64,000 nucleotides of DNA from DASRHK01 sp963776465 (GCA_963776465.1 CAVZMV010000002.1:744001-808000), one strand, 5' to 3'. Positions 20,612 to 30,174 are shown, counted from the first letter of the stretch. Numbers and translations are program-made. Notes: generated by a model from the sequence alone, not told the origin.

Positions 20612-23600
20612 GGCTCAAGCCGATCGGACGTCTGCTGGTCTGGCTGTCGGCGGCGGTGCTCGTCCTGTTCTTCCTGACGCTCGCGGCCTCGATGCTCGCG
20701 CTCACCAGCCAGTACGGCCTGCGCACCACGGTGCGCATCCTCACCGCGTTCAGCGACGGTCACTTCAGCGTCGGCGCAGTGCAGGGCAGCCTCGCCGCCA
20801 GCCAATGGCAGGACCTCGAGTACAGCGATCGCACGGGGCTGCGCATCCGCGTCAAGGCCATCACGCTGCACGCCGTGTCGCGCGACGTTCTGCGGCAGCG
20901 CCTGCACGTGGCGCTGATGGAGGTCGAAGGGCTGGAGGTGAATCTGCCCGTGTCGGCGCCGCGAGGGCCGCGCGCGAGCCCGCTGGATCTGCCCAGCCGG
21001 CTGCCCTTCGACGTGATCGTGGACTCGCTGGTGCTCACCGACGCCAGGCTCAAGCAGGGCGAAGTGGAGGTGCTCGTTGTGGAGCGCGCTGCGCTCGCGG
21101 CGCAGTGGCTCGGCGAGGAGCTCGAGGTGCTGCGGCTGCAGAGCGGCTTCAAGCGCACCGGGCCGCTGGAGTTCCGCGCCAAGGCCCACATGCACGGCGA
21201 CCAGATCGACCTGCGCGACCTGTGGCTGCAGGGTCCTGGCGAGCTCACGGCCCAGGGCACGCTGGGCCTGGAGAAGTCGCCGAGCGATCTCAAGCTCACC
21301 TGGCGTGGCGCGCGCTGGCCGCTGGTGACCGAAGGGGTGCCGCCCGGGATCGCGGACGTCGCAGGCGAGGCCACGGTGAAAGGGCCACTCGACGACTATC
21401 GCTTCGAGATCTCCGCGGCCGCGGTCGTCCAGAAGGTGCCCGCGCGCCTGTCCGCGCGGGGCGGCGGCAGCTTGCGCGATCTGTCCATCGAGCATCTGCA
21501 GCTGATTGCAGATCAGGGCTCGGCCGAGCTGCACGGCGCTCTTGCCTGGGCGCCGGCGCTGCGCGCAGACCTTGCCGGCAAGGTCAGCAAGCTCAATCCC
21601 GCCTTGTTCGCGCCCGACTGGCCCGGGCTCATCGACGGCAGCCTGAAGACGCAGACGACGATGCGCGACGGCGAGCCGCAAGTGGCGTTCGAGCTTCGCA
21701 TCGACCCATCCAAGCTGCGCGGACAGGCATTCGCGGCCACCGCGCGCGGCAGCACCAATATCCGCAGCGCCAGCTTCGAGCAGCTGACGGTCACCACCGG
21801 CGGCGGATCGCTCACCGCCAAGGGCGACGTCGCCTGGCAGCCGGCGCTCGCGGCCAACGTCGACGCAAATCTGGCGCAGCTGGATCCCGGCGTGTTGTTC
21901 CCCGGGTGGCCCGGCAAGCTCAGCGGCACTGCCCAGGTACGGACGCTCGCGGCGACGCAGCCGCCGGACCTGCGTTTCTCCGTCGACATCGAGCACTCGC
22001 AGCTGCGCGGCTATCCGCTCACGGCCACGGCGCATGGCAACTGGCGCGCCCCCGAGCTGCACCTGGACGATCTGGACATCCGCTCCGGCGAGACGCACCT
22101 GACCGCCAGCGGTCGAGCAACGTCGCCGTTCGACCTCACGGCGCACCTCCAAAGCCCTGACCTGGTGGCGCTGCATCCGGACCTGGGCGGCGCCGTGCGC
22201 GCGGACCTGACGCTGCAGGGCCCGCTCGATCAGCCGCACCTGGTCGCCAAAGCGACGGGCACCGGCCTGCGCTGGCGCGGCTATCGCGCCGGCAAGCTCG
22301 ACGTGGATGCCGACGTCGATCCGCGCGTGCCCTCGCACTTCACCGTCTCGCTCGTCGACGGCAATTTCGGCGTGGTGGTCCCGCAGGCCACGCTCAGCGC
22401 CAAGGGCATCGAGCGCTATCACTACGTGGTCTTCGACGGCAAGAGCGAGCGCGGCGACCTGGCCTTCGCGGCGGAAGGCGGCTACGACCGCAAGCGCCAG
22501 GAATGGGGCGGCTACCTGACGTCGACGCGCGTGGCGCCGAAGGATCTGCCGGACTGGAAGCTCGAGAAGTCGACGCCGATGCTGCTGGGGCGCAAGCGCC
22601 AGAGCGTCGAGCCGGCCTGCATGTCCGGCGGCGCCGGACGCGGCTGCGTCCGCCTGGAGCAGAACGTCACCGGCCAGGGCCTGCGCCTCTACGTGGATCT
22701 CGAAGACCTGCAGCTGGCGGCGTTCCAGCCGCTGCTCTCGTCCGACACCCGCCTGGAAGGCCACGCCGATGGCGACGGCTACATCGAGATCGCCGGCGCC
22801 GACGTCGCCGCGATCCAAGCCGAGGTGCGGCTCAACGGCGTGCGCATCATCCGCCCGGGGCTGCCGCCCTTTCAGATGCAGCCGAGCCGCATCAAGGCCG
22901 ATCAGCAGAACGGACGGCTGCACGCGGTGGCCGACTTCAAGCTCGACCAAGGCAGCATTGCCGCCGACGTCGCTGCCGAGCCCGGCGCGACCTTCCGGGA
23001 GCGCCCGCTGTCCGGCCAGATCCGCGTCGACGTGCCGGATCTCTCCTTCATCCAGCATTTCTCTTCGCAGCTGCGCGCCGTCTCCGGCAAGGCCGGCGGC
23101 ACGCTGCAGCTGGGCGGCACGCCGGCGCTGCCGCGCTTGCGCGGCGAGATCGTGCTCGCCGACGGCCGCGCGCGGCTGGTGACGCCGGGCATCACGATCG
23201 AGCAGGTGCAGCTCCGCCTGAGCGGCAACGGCGACGGCCCGCTGGCATTGAGCGGCTCGATGCGCTCGGGCGAAGGATCGCTGGCCGTCTCCGGTGACGT
23301 CGATCCCGCGCGGGCGCCGCCGCGCGCGAACGTGTCGGTCAAGGGCGAGAACTTCCAGGCGGTGGCGACGCCCGACGCGCGCATCTGGATCACGCCGGAT
23401 CTGCGGCTGGCGAGCGACGACACCGGCGTGCACCTCGAGGGCAGCCTCACCGTGCCGCGCGCCGAGATCACGCCGCGCAAGGGTATTGGCGACCAGGGCG
23501 TGGCCGTCAGCGCCGATCAGATCATGGTCGGCGCCGAGCCGGCGCCGCCCAATGCAGCGCTCAAGGTCTACAGCACCGTGAAGGTGGCGCTGGGCGAGCA

Positions 23601-24357
23601 GGTGAGCTTCAAGGGCTTTGGCCTGACCACGCAGCTCTCGGGCAGCGTCACCATCTTCGAGGAGCCGCTGCGCGAGACCAGCGCGCAAGGCTCGCTCTAC
23701 CTCAACAACGGCCGCTACAAGGCCTACGGGCAGGACCTCAACATCGAAAGCGGCCGGCTGATCTTCGACGGCGGGCCGGTGAACAAGCCGGCCGTCGACC
23801 TTTACGCCACGCGGCATCCGCAGAGCGACGTCACCGTCGGCGTGCGCGTGCGCGGAACGCTCAACCGTCCGGAGCTGCGCCTGCAATCCGATCCGCCGAT
23901 GCCGCGCGAGGAGCAGCTGTCCTGGCTGGTGCTCGGCCGGCCGCTCGACGCGAGCTCCTCCTCGGACCGCAGCGCGCTGACGCAGGCGGCGCTGTCGCTG
24001 GGACTGTCGGGTGGCGATTACCTGGCGCAGCGGCTGGGCAAGGGCGTAGGCCTGGACACGCTGACGATCGGCGGTCCCACCGCCAGCGGCTCAGGAGTGG
24101 CGGCCGATGCCGGCACCATCCAGGGCTCGCAAGCTTCGATGAGCCGCGGCGCCTACCAGGATCAGACGCAGGCGGCACAGCTGACCTTGGGCAAATACCT
24201 CACGCCCAAGCTGTTCGTGAGCTACGGCGTTTCCCTGTTCCAGCCCGGCCAGACGTTCCGGCTGCTCTACGACCTGGGTCGCGGCTTCAAATTGCAGACC
24301 GAGTCGGGCGTCGCCAACGGCGCCGATCTCATCTACACCTTCGAGCGCGGCAAGTAG
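20608..24357 (+). CDS. tamB: TamB, translocation and assembly module subunit
   Basis: A 1,249-residue AsmA-like bridge protein. One N-terminal membrane helix (LLVWLSAAVLVLFFLTLAAS, about 9-30) anchors it in the inner membrane. The long middle is built of repeated beta segments that form the lipid-carrying groove. The C-terminal TamB domain (about 900-1249) ends with the aromatic FERGK and includes the family segment EEQLSWLVLGRPLD. It spans the periplasm to reach TamA, and is now viewed as a lipid-transfer protein. Translationally coupled to tamA. Confidence 0.95.
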   Translation: MRLKPIGRLLVWLSAAVLVLFFLTLAASMLALTSQYGLRTTVRILTAFSDGHFSVGAVQGSLAASQWQDLEYSDRTGLRIRVKAITLHAVSRDVLRQRLHVALMEVEGLEVNLPVSAPRGPRASPLDLPSRLPFDVIVDSLVLTDARLKQGEVEVLVVERAALAAQWLGEELEVLRLQSGFKRTGPLEFRAKAHMHGDQIDLRDLWLQGPGELTAQGTLGLEKSPSDLKLTWRGARWPLVTEGVPPGIADVAGEATVKGPLDDYRFEISAAAVVQKVPARLSARGGGSLRDLSIEHLQLIADQGSAELHGALAWAPALRADLAGKVSKLNPALFAPDWPGLIDGSLKTQTTMRDGEPQVAFELRIDPSKLRGQAFAATARGSTNIRSASFEQLTVTTGGGSLTAKGDVAWQPALAANVDANLAQLDPGVLFPGWPGKLSGTAQVRTLAATQPPDLRFSVDIEHSQLRGYPLTATAHGNWRAPELHLDDLDIRSGETHLTASGRATSPFDLTAHLQSPDLVALHPDLGGAVRADLTLQGPLDQPHLVAKATGTGLRWRGYRAGKLDVDADVDPRVPSHFTVSLVDGNFGVVVPQATLSAKGIERYHYVVFDGKSERGDLAFAAEGGYDRKRQEWGGYLTSTRVAPKDLPDWKLEKSTPMLLGRKRQSVEPACMSGGAGRGCVRLEQNVTGQGLRLYVDLEDLQLAAFQPLLSSDTRLEGHADGDGYIEIAGADVAAIQAEVRLNGVRIIRPGLPPFQMQPSRIKADQQNGRLHAVADFKLDQGSIAADVAAEPGATFRERPLSGQIRVDVPDLSFIQHFSSQLRAVSGKAGGTLQLGGTPALPRLRGEIVLADGRARLVTPGITIEQVQLRLSGNGDGPLALSGSMRSGEGSLAVSGDVDPARAPPRANVSVKGENFQAVATPDARIWITPDLRLASDDTGVHLEGSLTVPRAEITPRKGIGDQGVAVSADQIMVGAEPAPPNAALKVYSTVKVALGEQVSFKGFGLTTQLSGSVTIFEEPLRETSAQGSLYLNNGRYKAYGQDLNIESGRLIFDGGPVNKPAVDLYATRHPQSDVTVGVRVRGTLNRPELRLQSDPPMPREEQLSWLVLGRPLDASSSSDRSALTQAALSLGLSGGDYLAQRLGKGVGLDTLTIGGPTASGSGVAADAGTIQGSQASMSRGAYQDQTQAAQLTLGKYLTPKLFVSYGVSLFQPGQTFRLLYDLGRGFKLQTESGVANGADLIYTFERGK

Positions 24358-24401
24358 GTCGGCGCAAGCGTGGGTCGGCCCAAGCCGAAGGCGGAGCCGA
24401 C
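24358..24401. terminator. nested hairpin between convergent genes
   Basis: GTCGGC (24358-24363) pairs with GCCGAC (24396-24401). Inside is a second stem TCGGC/GCCGA with loop CCAA (24375-24388). It lies between tamB and the esterase gene, which converge. There is no T-tract, so it is at best a weak terminator or transcript-protecting structure. Confidence 0.35.
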
Positions 24402-24409
24402 GGGTGACC

Positions 24410-25087
24410 TTACGAAGCGAGCCGTTCTTTGAGCCAGCGGCCAATCACGTCGATCTCGTCCGGGCACACCTGGTGCGCCATCGGATACGCGTGCCACTCG
24501 ACCTGGTAGCCGAGCTCCTGCAGCGCGTCGCGCGTGTACTCGCCCATGACCATCGGCAGCATCTGGTCGTGCTCGCCGTGGCACATCAGGATCGGCGTGT
24601 CCTTACGCTCCGGCCGAGCCTCGGCCTGCACCTTGTCGCCGAGCGGCAGGTAGGTCGAGAGAGCCATCACACCGGCGAGCTTCTCGGTCGAGCGCAGCGC
24701 CGTGTGCAGGGCGATGGCGCCGCCTTGCGAGAAGCCGGCCAGGACGATCTTCGAAGGCAGGACGCCGCGGCCCCGCTCGTTCTCGATGTAGCCGCGGACG
24801 ATGCGTTCGGAGTCGCGGATGCCCGCCTCGTCCTGCTGCTTCAAGTTGCCGAGGCTGACGATGTCGTACCAGGCGCGCATCGCGTAACCGTTGTTGATCG
24901 TGATCGGCCGCACCGGCGCGTGCGGGAACACGAAGCGCACCGCGTGGTCCTTCGGCAGGTCGAGCTCGGGCACGATCGGCACGAAGTCGTGGCCGTCGGC
25001 GCCAAGCCCGTGCAGCCAGATCACCGCCGCGCGCGCCGGAGACTCCGGCTCGAGCACCACTGCTTCATTAGTCTGGTTCGTCTTCAT
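24410..25087 (-). CDS. carboxylesterase/phospholipase, alpha/beta hydrolase
   Basis: A 225-residue cytoplasmic hydrolase of the phospholipase/carboxylesterase family (PF02230). It has the oxyanion segment WLHGLGADGHDF, the nucleophile elbow AGFSQGG, the acid in GEHDQMLP and the catalytic His in YPMAHQVCPDEI. The family cleaves short acyl esters and lysophospholipids. The start at 25087 (MKTNQTNEAVVLEPES) has a TAAACT box seven bases upstream and no ribosome binding site. A longer in-frame extension upstream would run across lptM and is rejected. Confidence 0.92.
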   Translation of the reverse strand: MKTNQTNEAVVLEPESPARAAVIWLHGLGADGHDFVPIVPELDLPKDHAVRFVFPHAPVRPITINNGYAMRAWYDIVSLGNLKQQDEAGIRDSERIVRGYIENERGRGVLPSKIVLAGFSQGGAIALHTALRSTEKLAGVMALSTYLPLGDKVQAEARPERKDTPILMCHGEHDQMLPMVMGEYTRDALQELGYQVEWHAYPMAHQVCPDEIDVIGRWLKERLAS

Positions 25088-25094
25088 GCGGCGA

Positions 25095-25104
25095 AGTTTA
25101 AGAT
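25095..25104. promoter_or_regulatory. overlapping divergent -10 boxes, esterase/lptM
   Basis: TAAGAT at 25099-25104 (plus) lies eight bases before the lptM ATG at 25113. TAAACT at 25095-25100 (minus) lies seven bases before the esterase ATG at 25087. The two boxes share two bases. The whole intergenic space is 25 bases, so both transcripts would be leaderless or nearly so. Confidence 0.45.
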
Positions 25105-25112
25105 ATGCGCCC

Positions 25113-25301
25113 ATGCGCTCACCGGCCGCCCTCGCTTTCGTCCTCCTGCTCGCCGCCTGCGGGCAGACCGGCGATCTGTACCTGCCCCAGAAAGTGCCGC
25201 CCGCATCGACGCCTGCGCCGGAAGAACAGGACCAGAAGAAGGGACAAGTGCCCTCCCCCGCCGAGCCCGAGCCTGCGGCGCGGGAAATCCGTCCGGAATA
25301 G
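25113..25301 (+). CDS. lptM: LptM (YifL), LPS translocon maturation lipoprotein
   Basis: A 62-residue lipoprotein, MRSPAALAFVLLLAACGQTGDLYLP. The lipobox LAAC puts the lipidated Cys at residue 16, followed by the invariant LptM motif CGQTGDLYLP. The rest is a Pro/Glu-rich tail. LptM binds the LptD-LptE outer-membrane complex and helps LptD disulfide maturation. The location directly before lysA is the conserved gammaproteobacterial arrangement. The gene ends 3 bases before lysA. Confidence 0.92.
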   Translation: MRSPAALAFVLLLAACGQTGDLYLPQKVPPASTPAPEEQDQKKGQVPSPAEPEPAAREIRPE

Positions 25302-25304
25302 ACC

Positions 25305-26552
25305 TTGGACCACTTCGAATTCCGTAGCGGCGAGCTCCATGCCGAGGACGTGCCGGTGTCGCGCATCGCCGCGCAGTTCGGCACGCCCTGCTACGTCTAC
25401 TCGCGCGCGACGCTGACGCGGCACTACCGCGCCTTCGACGACGCGCTGGCCAGCCGCCCGCACCAGGTCTGCTACGCGGTCAAGGCCAACTCCAACCTGG
25501 CGGTGCTGCAGGTGCTGGCCCAGCTCGGCGCCGGCTTCGACATCGTCTCTGGCGGCGAGCTGCTGCGGGTTCTGCGCGCCGGTGGCAGCGCGGACCGCGT
25601 GGTGTTCTCCGGCGTGGGCAAGACCGAGAGCGAGCTCAAGCTTGCGCTGGAAGCCGGCATCGCCTGCTTCAACGTCGAGTCGGAGACCGAGCTGCGCCGG
25701 CTCTCGTCACTGGCGCAGGCGGCAGGCAAGCGCGCGCCGATCGCGCTGCGCGTGAATCCCGACGTCGACGCCAAGACGCATCCGTACATCTCCACGGGCC
25801 TGAAGAAGAACAAGTTCGGTGTCGACGTGGCGACGGCAGAGCGCCTGTATGCGGAAGCCGCGCGGCTGCCCGGCGTCGAGCCCATCGGCGTCGCCTGTCA
25901 CATCGGCTCGCAGCTGCTGGACGTCGCGCCCTACCTCGACGCGCTGGACCGCGTGCTGGCGCTGGTCGATCGGCTCCACGCCGGCGACATCGCCTTGCAG
26001 CACATCGACATCGGCGGCGGCCTTGGCGTGCGCTACAAGGAGGAGAAGCCGATCGCGCCGGCAGACTGGGCGAAAGCCTTCCTGCCGCGCCTGGCCGGAC
26101 GCTCGCTCAAGCTCTTCACCGAGCCGGGACGCGCCATCGCCGGCAACGCCGGCATCCTGCTGACGCGCGTCGAGCTCCTGAAGCCCGGCGCGGAGAAGAA
26201 CTTCGCCGTCGTCGACGCGGCGATGAACGACCTTTTGCGTCCGACGCTCTATCAGGCCTGGATGGACATCATCCCGGTCCGCGAGAACGCGGCCACGGTG
26301 GCGACGAGCTACGACGTGGTTGGCCCCGTGTGCGAAAGCGGCGACTGGCTGGGCCGCGATCGGGAGCTCGCAATCTCGCAAGGAGATCTCCTGGCGATCC
26401 GCACCGCCGGTGCCTACGGGTTCTCGATGTCGTCGAACTACAACTCGCGGCCACGTGCCGCGGAGGTGATGGTCGACGGCGACAAGGCGCACCTGGTGCG
26501 TGCGCGCGAGACCTTCGACGACCTGGTTCGCGGAGAGTCCCTGCTGCCGTGA
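25305..26552 (+). CDS. lysA: diaminopimelate decarboxylase
   Basis: A 415-residue fold-III PLP enzyme: the PLP-lysine motif CYAVKANSN (near residues 56-64), FSGVGKTESEL, the HIGSQ motif, the glycine loop DIGGGLGVRY, the EPGRAI motif, and the C-terminal CESGDWLGRDR active-site cysteine. It converts meso-diaminopimelate to lysine. It starts with TTG three bases after lptM, and its stop overlaps the polA GTG start. dapF, the usual neighbour, is absent; polA takes its place. Confidence 0.95.
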   Translation: MDHFEFRSGELHAEDVPVSRIAAQFGTPCYVYSRATLTRHYRAFDDALASRPHQVCYAVKANSNLAVLQVLAQLGAGFDIVSGGELLRVLRAGGSADRVVFSGVGKTESELKLALEAGIACFNVESETELRRLSSLAQAAGKRAPIALRVNPDVDAKTHPYISTGLKKNKFGVDVATAERLYAEAARLPGVEPIGVACHIGSQLLDVAPYLDALDRVLALVDRLHAGDIALQHIDIGGGLGVRYKEEKPIAPADWAKAFLPRLAGRSLKLFTEPGRAIAGNAGILLTRVELLKPGAEKNFAVVDAAMNDLLRPTLYQAWMDIIPVRENAATVATSYDVVGPVCESGDWLGRDRELAISQGDLLAIRTAGAYGFSMSSNYNSRPRAAEVMVDGDKAHLVRARETFDDLVRGESLLP

Positions 26553-29371
26553 CAGATGCATCGCGCACGGGCAGCCAGCGCCTGATCCTGATCGACGGCT
26601 CGGGCTGGTTGTTCCGGGCGTTCTACGCGCTGCCGCCGCTGAAGAATCCGCGCGGCGAGCCGACAGGCGCGATCTACGGCATGAGCAACATGCTGCGCAA
26701 GCTGATCAAGGATTACGCGCCGCAGCGCATCGCCGTCGTGTTCGATCTCGGCGACAAGACCTTCCGCAACGAGCTCTACGCCGACTACAAGGCCAACCGG
26801 ATGGAGACGCCGGAGGACCTGTCGTCGCAGTTCCCGGCGATCGTGGAGATGGTCGAGGCGATGGGCCTGCCGGTGCTGCAGGTGCCGGACGTGGAGGCCG
26901 ACGACGTCATCGGCACGCTAGCGACGCAGGCCGGCAAACGCGGCGACGAGGTGCTGATCGTCACCAGCGACAAGGACATGGCCCAGCTGGTCAACCAGCA
27001 CGTGTCGCTGCTGGACACGATGAAGAACAGGCGGCTGGATCCGGCCGGCGTCGAGGAGAAGTTCGGCGTGCCGCCGGAGCGGATCATCGATTACCTCTCG
27101 CTGATGGGCGATTCCAGCGACAACATCCCTGGCGTGCCCGGCGTCGGCGAGAAGACCGCGGCCAAGCTGATCAAGGAATACGGCTCCCTGGACGCGCTCG
27201 TGCAGCGCGCAGAGGAAGTGAAAGGAAAGCTCGGCGAGAACCTGCGCGCGCACCTGCCCAAGCTGCCGCTGTCGCGCGAGCTCACGCGCATCCGCTGCGA
27301 TCTGACGTTGCCGGTCACGCTCGACGACCTGCGCGCGCGCGAGCCCGACAAGCCCAAACTGCTGGCGTTCTTCCAGCGCATGGGCTTCAACCGCTGGGCC
27401 GACGAGCTCAACGTGCAGCCCGCTGCCTTTGCGCTCTCGGCCGGACCTTCCCCACCGACCGCGTCTGACGCACCCGCCGCTCCGGCGCAGAGCGCGGTGG
27501 CCCCGTCCGCGCCGCGTCCTGCCCCCTCTGCGACGCGCGCCGACCTCGTCACCGACGAAGCCGCGCTGGACGCCATGCTGGTCAAGCTGCGGGCTGCGGA
27601 GCTGATCTGCTTCGATACGGAAACCGACGCGCTGGATTCGGCGCGCGCCGGCCTGGTCGGCATCTCGTTCGCCATCGCGCCAGGTCACGGCTGGTATATC
27701 CCGCTGACGCACGACTATCTCGGTGTGCCGGCGCAATTGCCGCGCGACCTGGTCATCGCCAAGGTCAAGCCGATCCTGGAGGACGCGAAAATCCCCAAGC
27801 TCGGCCAGCACGTGAAGTTCGACATGAACGTGCTGGCGCGCTACGGCATCGACGTCGCCGGCATCGCCCACGACACCATGCTGCAGAGCTACGTGCTCGA
27901 CGCCACCGGCAACCGCCACGACATGGACACGCTGTCCGAGAAATACCTCGGCCACGTCACCATCAAGTTCGGCGACGTCGCCGGCAAGGGCAAGCACCAG
28001 ATCACCTTCAACCAGGTGCCGCTGGAGCAAGCCGCCAAGTACGCCGCCGAGGACGCCGACGTGACGCTGCGCCTGCACCAGGTTCTCTATCCGCGCGTGT
28101 GCGAGGTCGAGGGCATCAAGCGCGTCTACGAAACCATCGAGATGCCGCTGGTGCCGGTGCTCGCGGCGATGGAGCAGGCCGGGGTCAAGGTCGACGCAAA
28201 GATGCTGGCGAAGATCAGCGCCGACTTCGCGCAGCGCATGCACGATCTGCAGGGCCAGGCGTTCAAGGAGGCTGGCCAGGAATTCAGCCTGGGCTCGCCC
28301 AGGCAGCTCGGCCAGATCCTCTACGAGAAATTGCAGCTGCCGGTGCTCGCCAAGACGCCCAAGGGCGAGCCGTCGACGGCCGAGGACGTGCTCGAGCAAT
28401 TGGCGGCGCAGCATCCGCTGCCGCGGATGATCCTGGACTGGCGGACGGTGCAGAAACTGCGCTCGACCTACACCGAGCAGCTGCCGCTGGCCATCAACGC
28501 GCGCACCGGACGGATCCACACATCCTATGGACAGGCGGTCGCAGCCACGGGACGGCTGTCCTCATCGGATCCCAATCTGCAGAACATCCCGATCCGCAAC
28601 GACGAAGGCCGCAGCATCCGCCGCGCCTTCGTCGCCGAGCCGGGCAACCTGCTCCTGGCCGTGGACTACTCGCAGATCGAGTTGCGCCTGATGGCGCACT
28701 TCTCCGAGGATCCGCGACTGATCGAAGCCTTCGAGACCGGTCGCGACGTGCACCAGGCGACGGCGGCGGACGTCTTCGGCTTGGCGCCGGATGCGGTGAC
28801 GGCCGATCAGCGCCGGGCAGCCAAGGCCATCAACTTCGGGCTCATCTACGGCATCTCGGCGTTTGGCTTGGCCAAGCAGCTCGGAGTGGCCCGCGGCGAG
28901 GCCGGTGAATACATGGAGCGATTCTTCGCCCGATACCCTGGCGTCAAGCGTTTCATGGATACAACCCGCGAGTCGGCGAAAACCAAAGGCTATGTGGAAA
29001 CTCTCTTCGGCAGGCGCTTGTATTTGCCCAACATAAACTCGCGAAATGCGGCATTGCGACAATATGCCGAGCGAACCGCGATCAATGCGCCGCTGCAGGG
29101 AACTGCGGCCGATCTGATCAAGGTGGCGATGATCGACTTGTCCGCGTATTTGAAGACGAAGCACTCCGATGTCCGCATGATCATGCAGGTACACGATGAA
29201 TTGGTGTTCGAAGGTCCCGCGGAGCTTCTGGGCTCCGTGGCGCCTGACCTCGCGGCCCGCATGTGCGCGGTGCAGCCGCTAAAGGTGCCGCTGGCAGCAG
29301 ATTTTGGCCTGGGCACGCAATGGGATCAGGCACATGACGCCAGCGGGCAGGCCAGCAGCACTAAATCTTGA
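26549..29371 (+). CDS. polA: DNA polymerase I
   Basis: A 940-residue polymerase with all three domains. The 5'-3' exonuclease is at about 1-300 (LILIDGSGWLFRAFYAL, VEADDVIGTL, GDSSDNIPGVPGVGEKTA). The 3'-5' exonuclease keeps its catalytic acids (CFDTETDALD), so proofreading is probably active. The polymerase domain has motif A DYSQIELRLMAH, motif B RRAAKAINFGLIYG and motif C QVHDELVFE. Between the nucleases lies an Ala/Pro-rich linker (about 300-330). It starts at GTG 26549, overlapping lysA by 4 bases. Confidence 0.96.
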   Translation: MTDASRTGSQRLILIDGSGWLFRAFYALPPLKNPRGEPTGAIYGMSNMLRKLIKDYAPQRIAVVFDLGDKTFRNELYADYKANRMETPEDLSSQFPAIVEMVEAMGLPVLQVPDVEADDVIGTLATQAGKRGDEVLIVTSDKDMAQLVNQHVSLLDTMKNRRLDPAGVEEKFGVPPERIIDYLSLMGDSSDNIPGVPGVGEKTAAKLIKEYGSLDALVQRAEEVKGKLGENLRAHLPKLPLSRELTRIRCDLTLPVTLDDLRAREPDKPKLLAFFQRMGFNRWADELNVQPAAFALSAGPSPPTASDAPAAPAQSAVAPSAPRPAPSATRADLVTDEAALDAMLVKLRAAELICFDTETDALDSARAGLVGISFAIAPGHGWYIPLTHDYLGVPAQLPRDLVIAKVKPILEDAKIPKLGQHVKFDMNVLARYGIDVAGIAHDTMLQSYVLDATGNRHDMDTLSEKYLGHVTIKFGDVAGKGKHQITFNQVPLEQAAKYAAEDADVTLRLHQVLYPRVCEVEGIKRVYETIEMPLVPVLAAMEQAGVKVDAKMLAKISADFAQRMHDLQGQAFKEAGQEFSLGSPRQLGQILYEKLQLPVLAKTPKGEPSTAEDVLEQLAAQHPLPRMILDWRTVQKLRSTYTEQLPLAINARTGRIHTSYGQAVAATGRLSSSDPNLQNIPIRNDEGRSIRRAFVAEPGNLLLAVDYSQIELRLMAHFSEDPRLIEAFETGRDVHQATAADVFGLAPDAVTADQRRAAKAINFGLIYGISAFGLAKQLGVARGEAGEYMERFFARYPGVKRFMDTTRESAKTKGYVETLFGRRLYLPNINSRNAALRQYAERTAINAPLQGTAADLIKVAMIDLSAYLKTKHSDVRMIMQVHDELVFEGPAELLGSVAPDLAARMCAVQPLKVPLAADFGLGTQWDQAHDASGQASSTKS

Positions 29372-29478
29372 AGCAAGCTTGAACTTTCCTCGAGGGGTCC
29401 AGTCATATCTATCGAGTGTCACCCCTGACGCTCTTCCGCCTGCACTCCCTGGGCGGATCCGGCACCCCCAAGCCGGAA

Positions 29479-30129
29479 CTAGTTGCCCGGTGATTCACCC
29501 CCCGAATCACCGGGCATTTTTTTATCCCGGTCGCCTGCCTTCAGCCAGCCTAGGACTTTCTCGCGGCCTTCCTCGACGCCGAGCTTCGTCTGCGACGAGA
29601 ACAATTGCACGCTCACCTGCATCGGCAGCTTCTTGAGCTCCGATTGCACTTTCTGCAGCTGGTTCTTCGCAGCCCCGTAGCCGAGCTTGTCGGCCTTGGT
29701 GAGCAGCACGTGGCAGTTGCGCTGCCGATGACCCACCCACGACAGCAGCTGGTGGTCCAGCCCGGTGAGCGGATGGCGGATGTCCATCACCACGATCAGT
29801 CCGCGCAGGTTGTCCCGCTCCTCCAGATAGCCGCCGACCAGGTGCCCCCATTCCCGGCGCACCGCTTCCGGCACCTTGGCGTAACCGTATCCCGGCAGAT
29901 CGACCAGCCGGCCGGTGCCGTCGACGTCGAAGCAGTTGATCAGCTGCGTGCGGCCGGGCGTCTTGGAGACGCGCGCGAGCTGCTTGCTGTTGACCAGCGC
30001 GTTGAGCGCCGAAGACTTGCCGGCGTTGGAGCGTCCGGCGAACGCCACCTCGGAAATCTCTGGCGACGGCAGCTGCGAGAGCTGCGCGCAGGAGATCACG
30101 AAGTGGGCGGCGGCGAGGGGGTTATTCAT
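29479..30129 (-). CDS. engB: ribosome biogenesis GTP-binding protein EngB/YihA
   Basis: A 216-residue TRAFAC GTPase: G1 loop GRSNAGKSS, switch I region KTPGRTQLIN, G3 DLPGYGYAK, G4 TKAD and G5 FSS. It is needed for large ribosomal subunit assembly. The start at 30129 (MNNPLAAAHFVISCAQL) is preferred on alignment of the family N-terminus; an in-frame ATG at 30156 lies ten bases from a GATAAT box and is possible. The C-terminal tail is encoded by the polA terminator hairpin, so it is probably not conserved. Confidence 0.92.
   Translation of the reverse strand: MNNPLAAAHFVISCAQLSQLPSPEISEVAFAGRSNAGKSSALNALVNSKQLARVSKTPGRTQLINCFDVDGTGRLVDLPGYGYAKVPEAVRREWGHLVGGYLEERDNLRGLIVVMDIRHPLTGLDHQLLSWVGHRQRNCHVLLTKADKLGYGAAKNQLQKVQSELKKLPMQVSVQLFSSQTKLGVEEGREKVLGWLKAGDRDKKMPGDSGGESPGN
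29485..29523 (+). terminator. strong intrinsic terminator of polA, inside the engB coding end
   Basis: A perfect 12-base stem GCCCGGTGATTC/GAATCACCGGGC (29485-29496 with 29504-29515), a 7-base C-rich loop, then ATTTTTTT. It would end polA transcripts. On the other strand the same bases encode the last residues of EngB (MPGDSGGESPGN), whose stop lies at 29479-29481. Confidence 0.9.
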
Positions 30130-30166
30130 CTGGGAGAAAGGCGCCTGGTGTAACATTTGCCCGCAA

Positions 30167-30174
30167 ATTATCAT
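30167..30174. promoter_or_regulatory. overlapping divergent -10 boxes, engB/cytochrome c4
   Basis: TATCAT at 30169-30174 (plus, towards cytochrome c4) overlaps GATAAT at 30167-30172 (minus, towards engB). This is the same shared-hexamer layout seen at esterase/lptM. The plus-strand leader to 30236 would be about 55 nt. Confidence 0.4.

Noticed and set aside
20509..23886. 1,125-codon minus-strand frame opposite tamB
   Set aside because: Composition is that of an antisense frame (Arg, Ala, His); no start signal or motif. tamB is certain on the plus strand.
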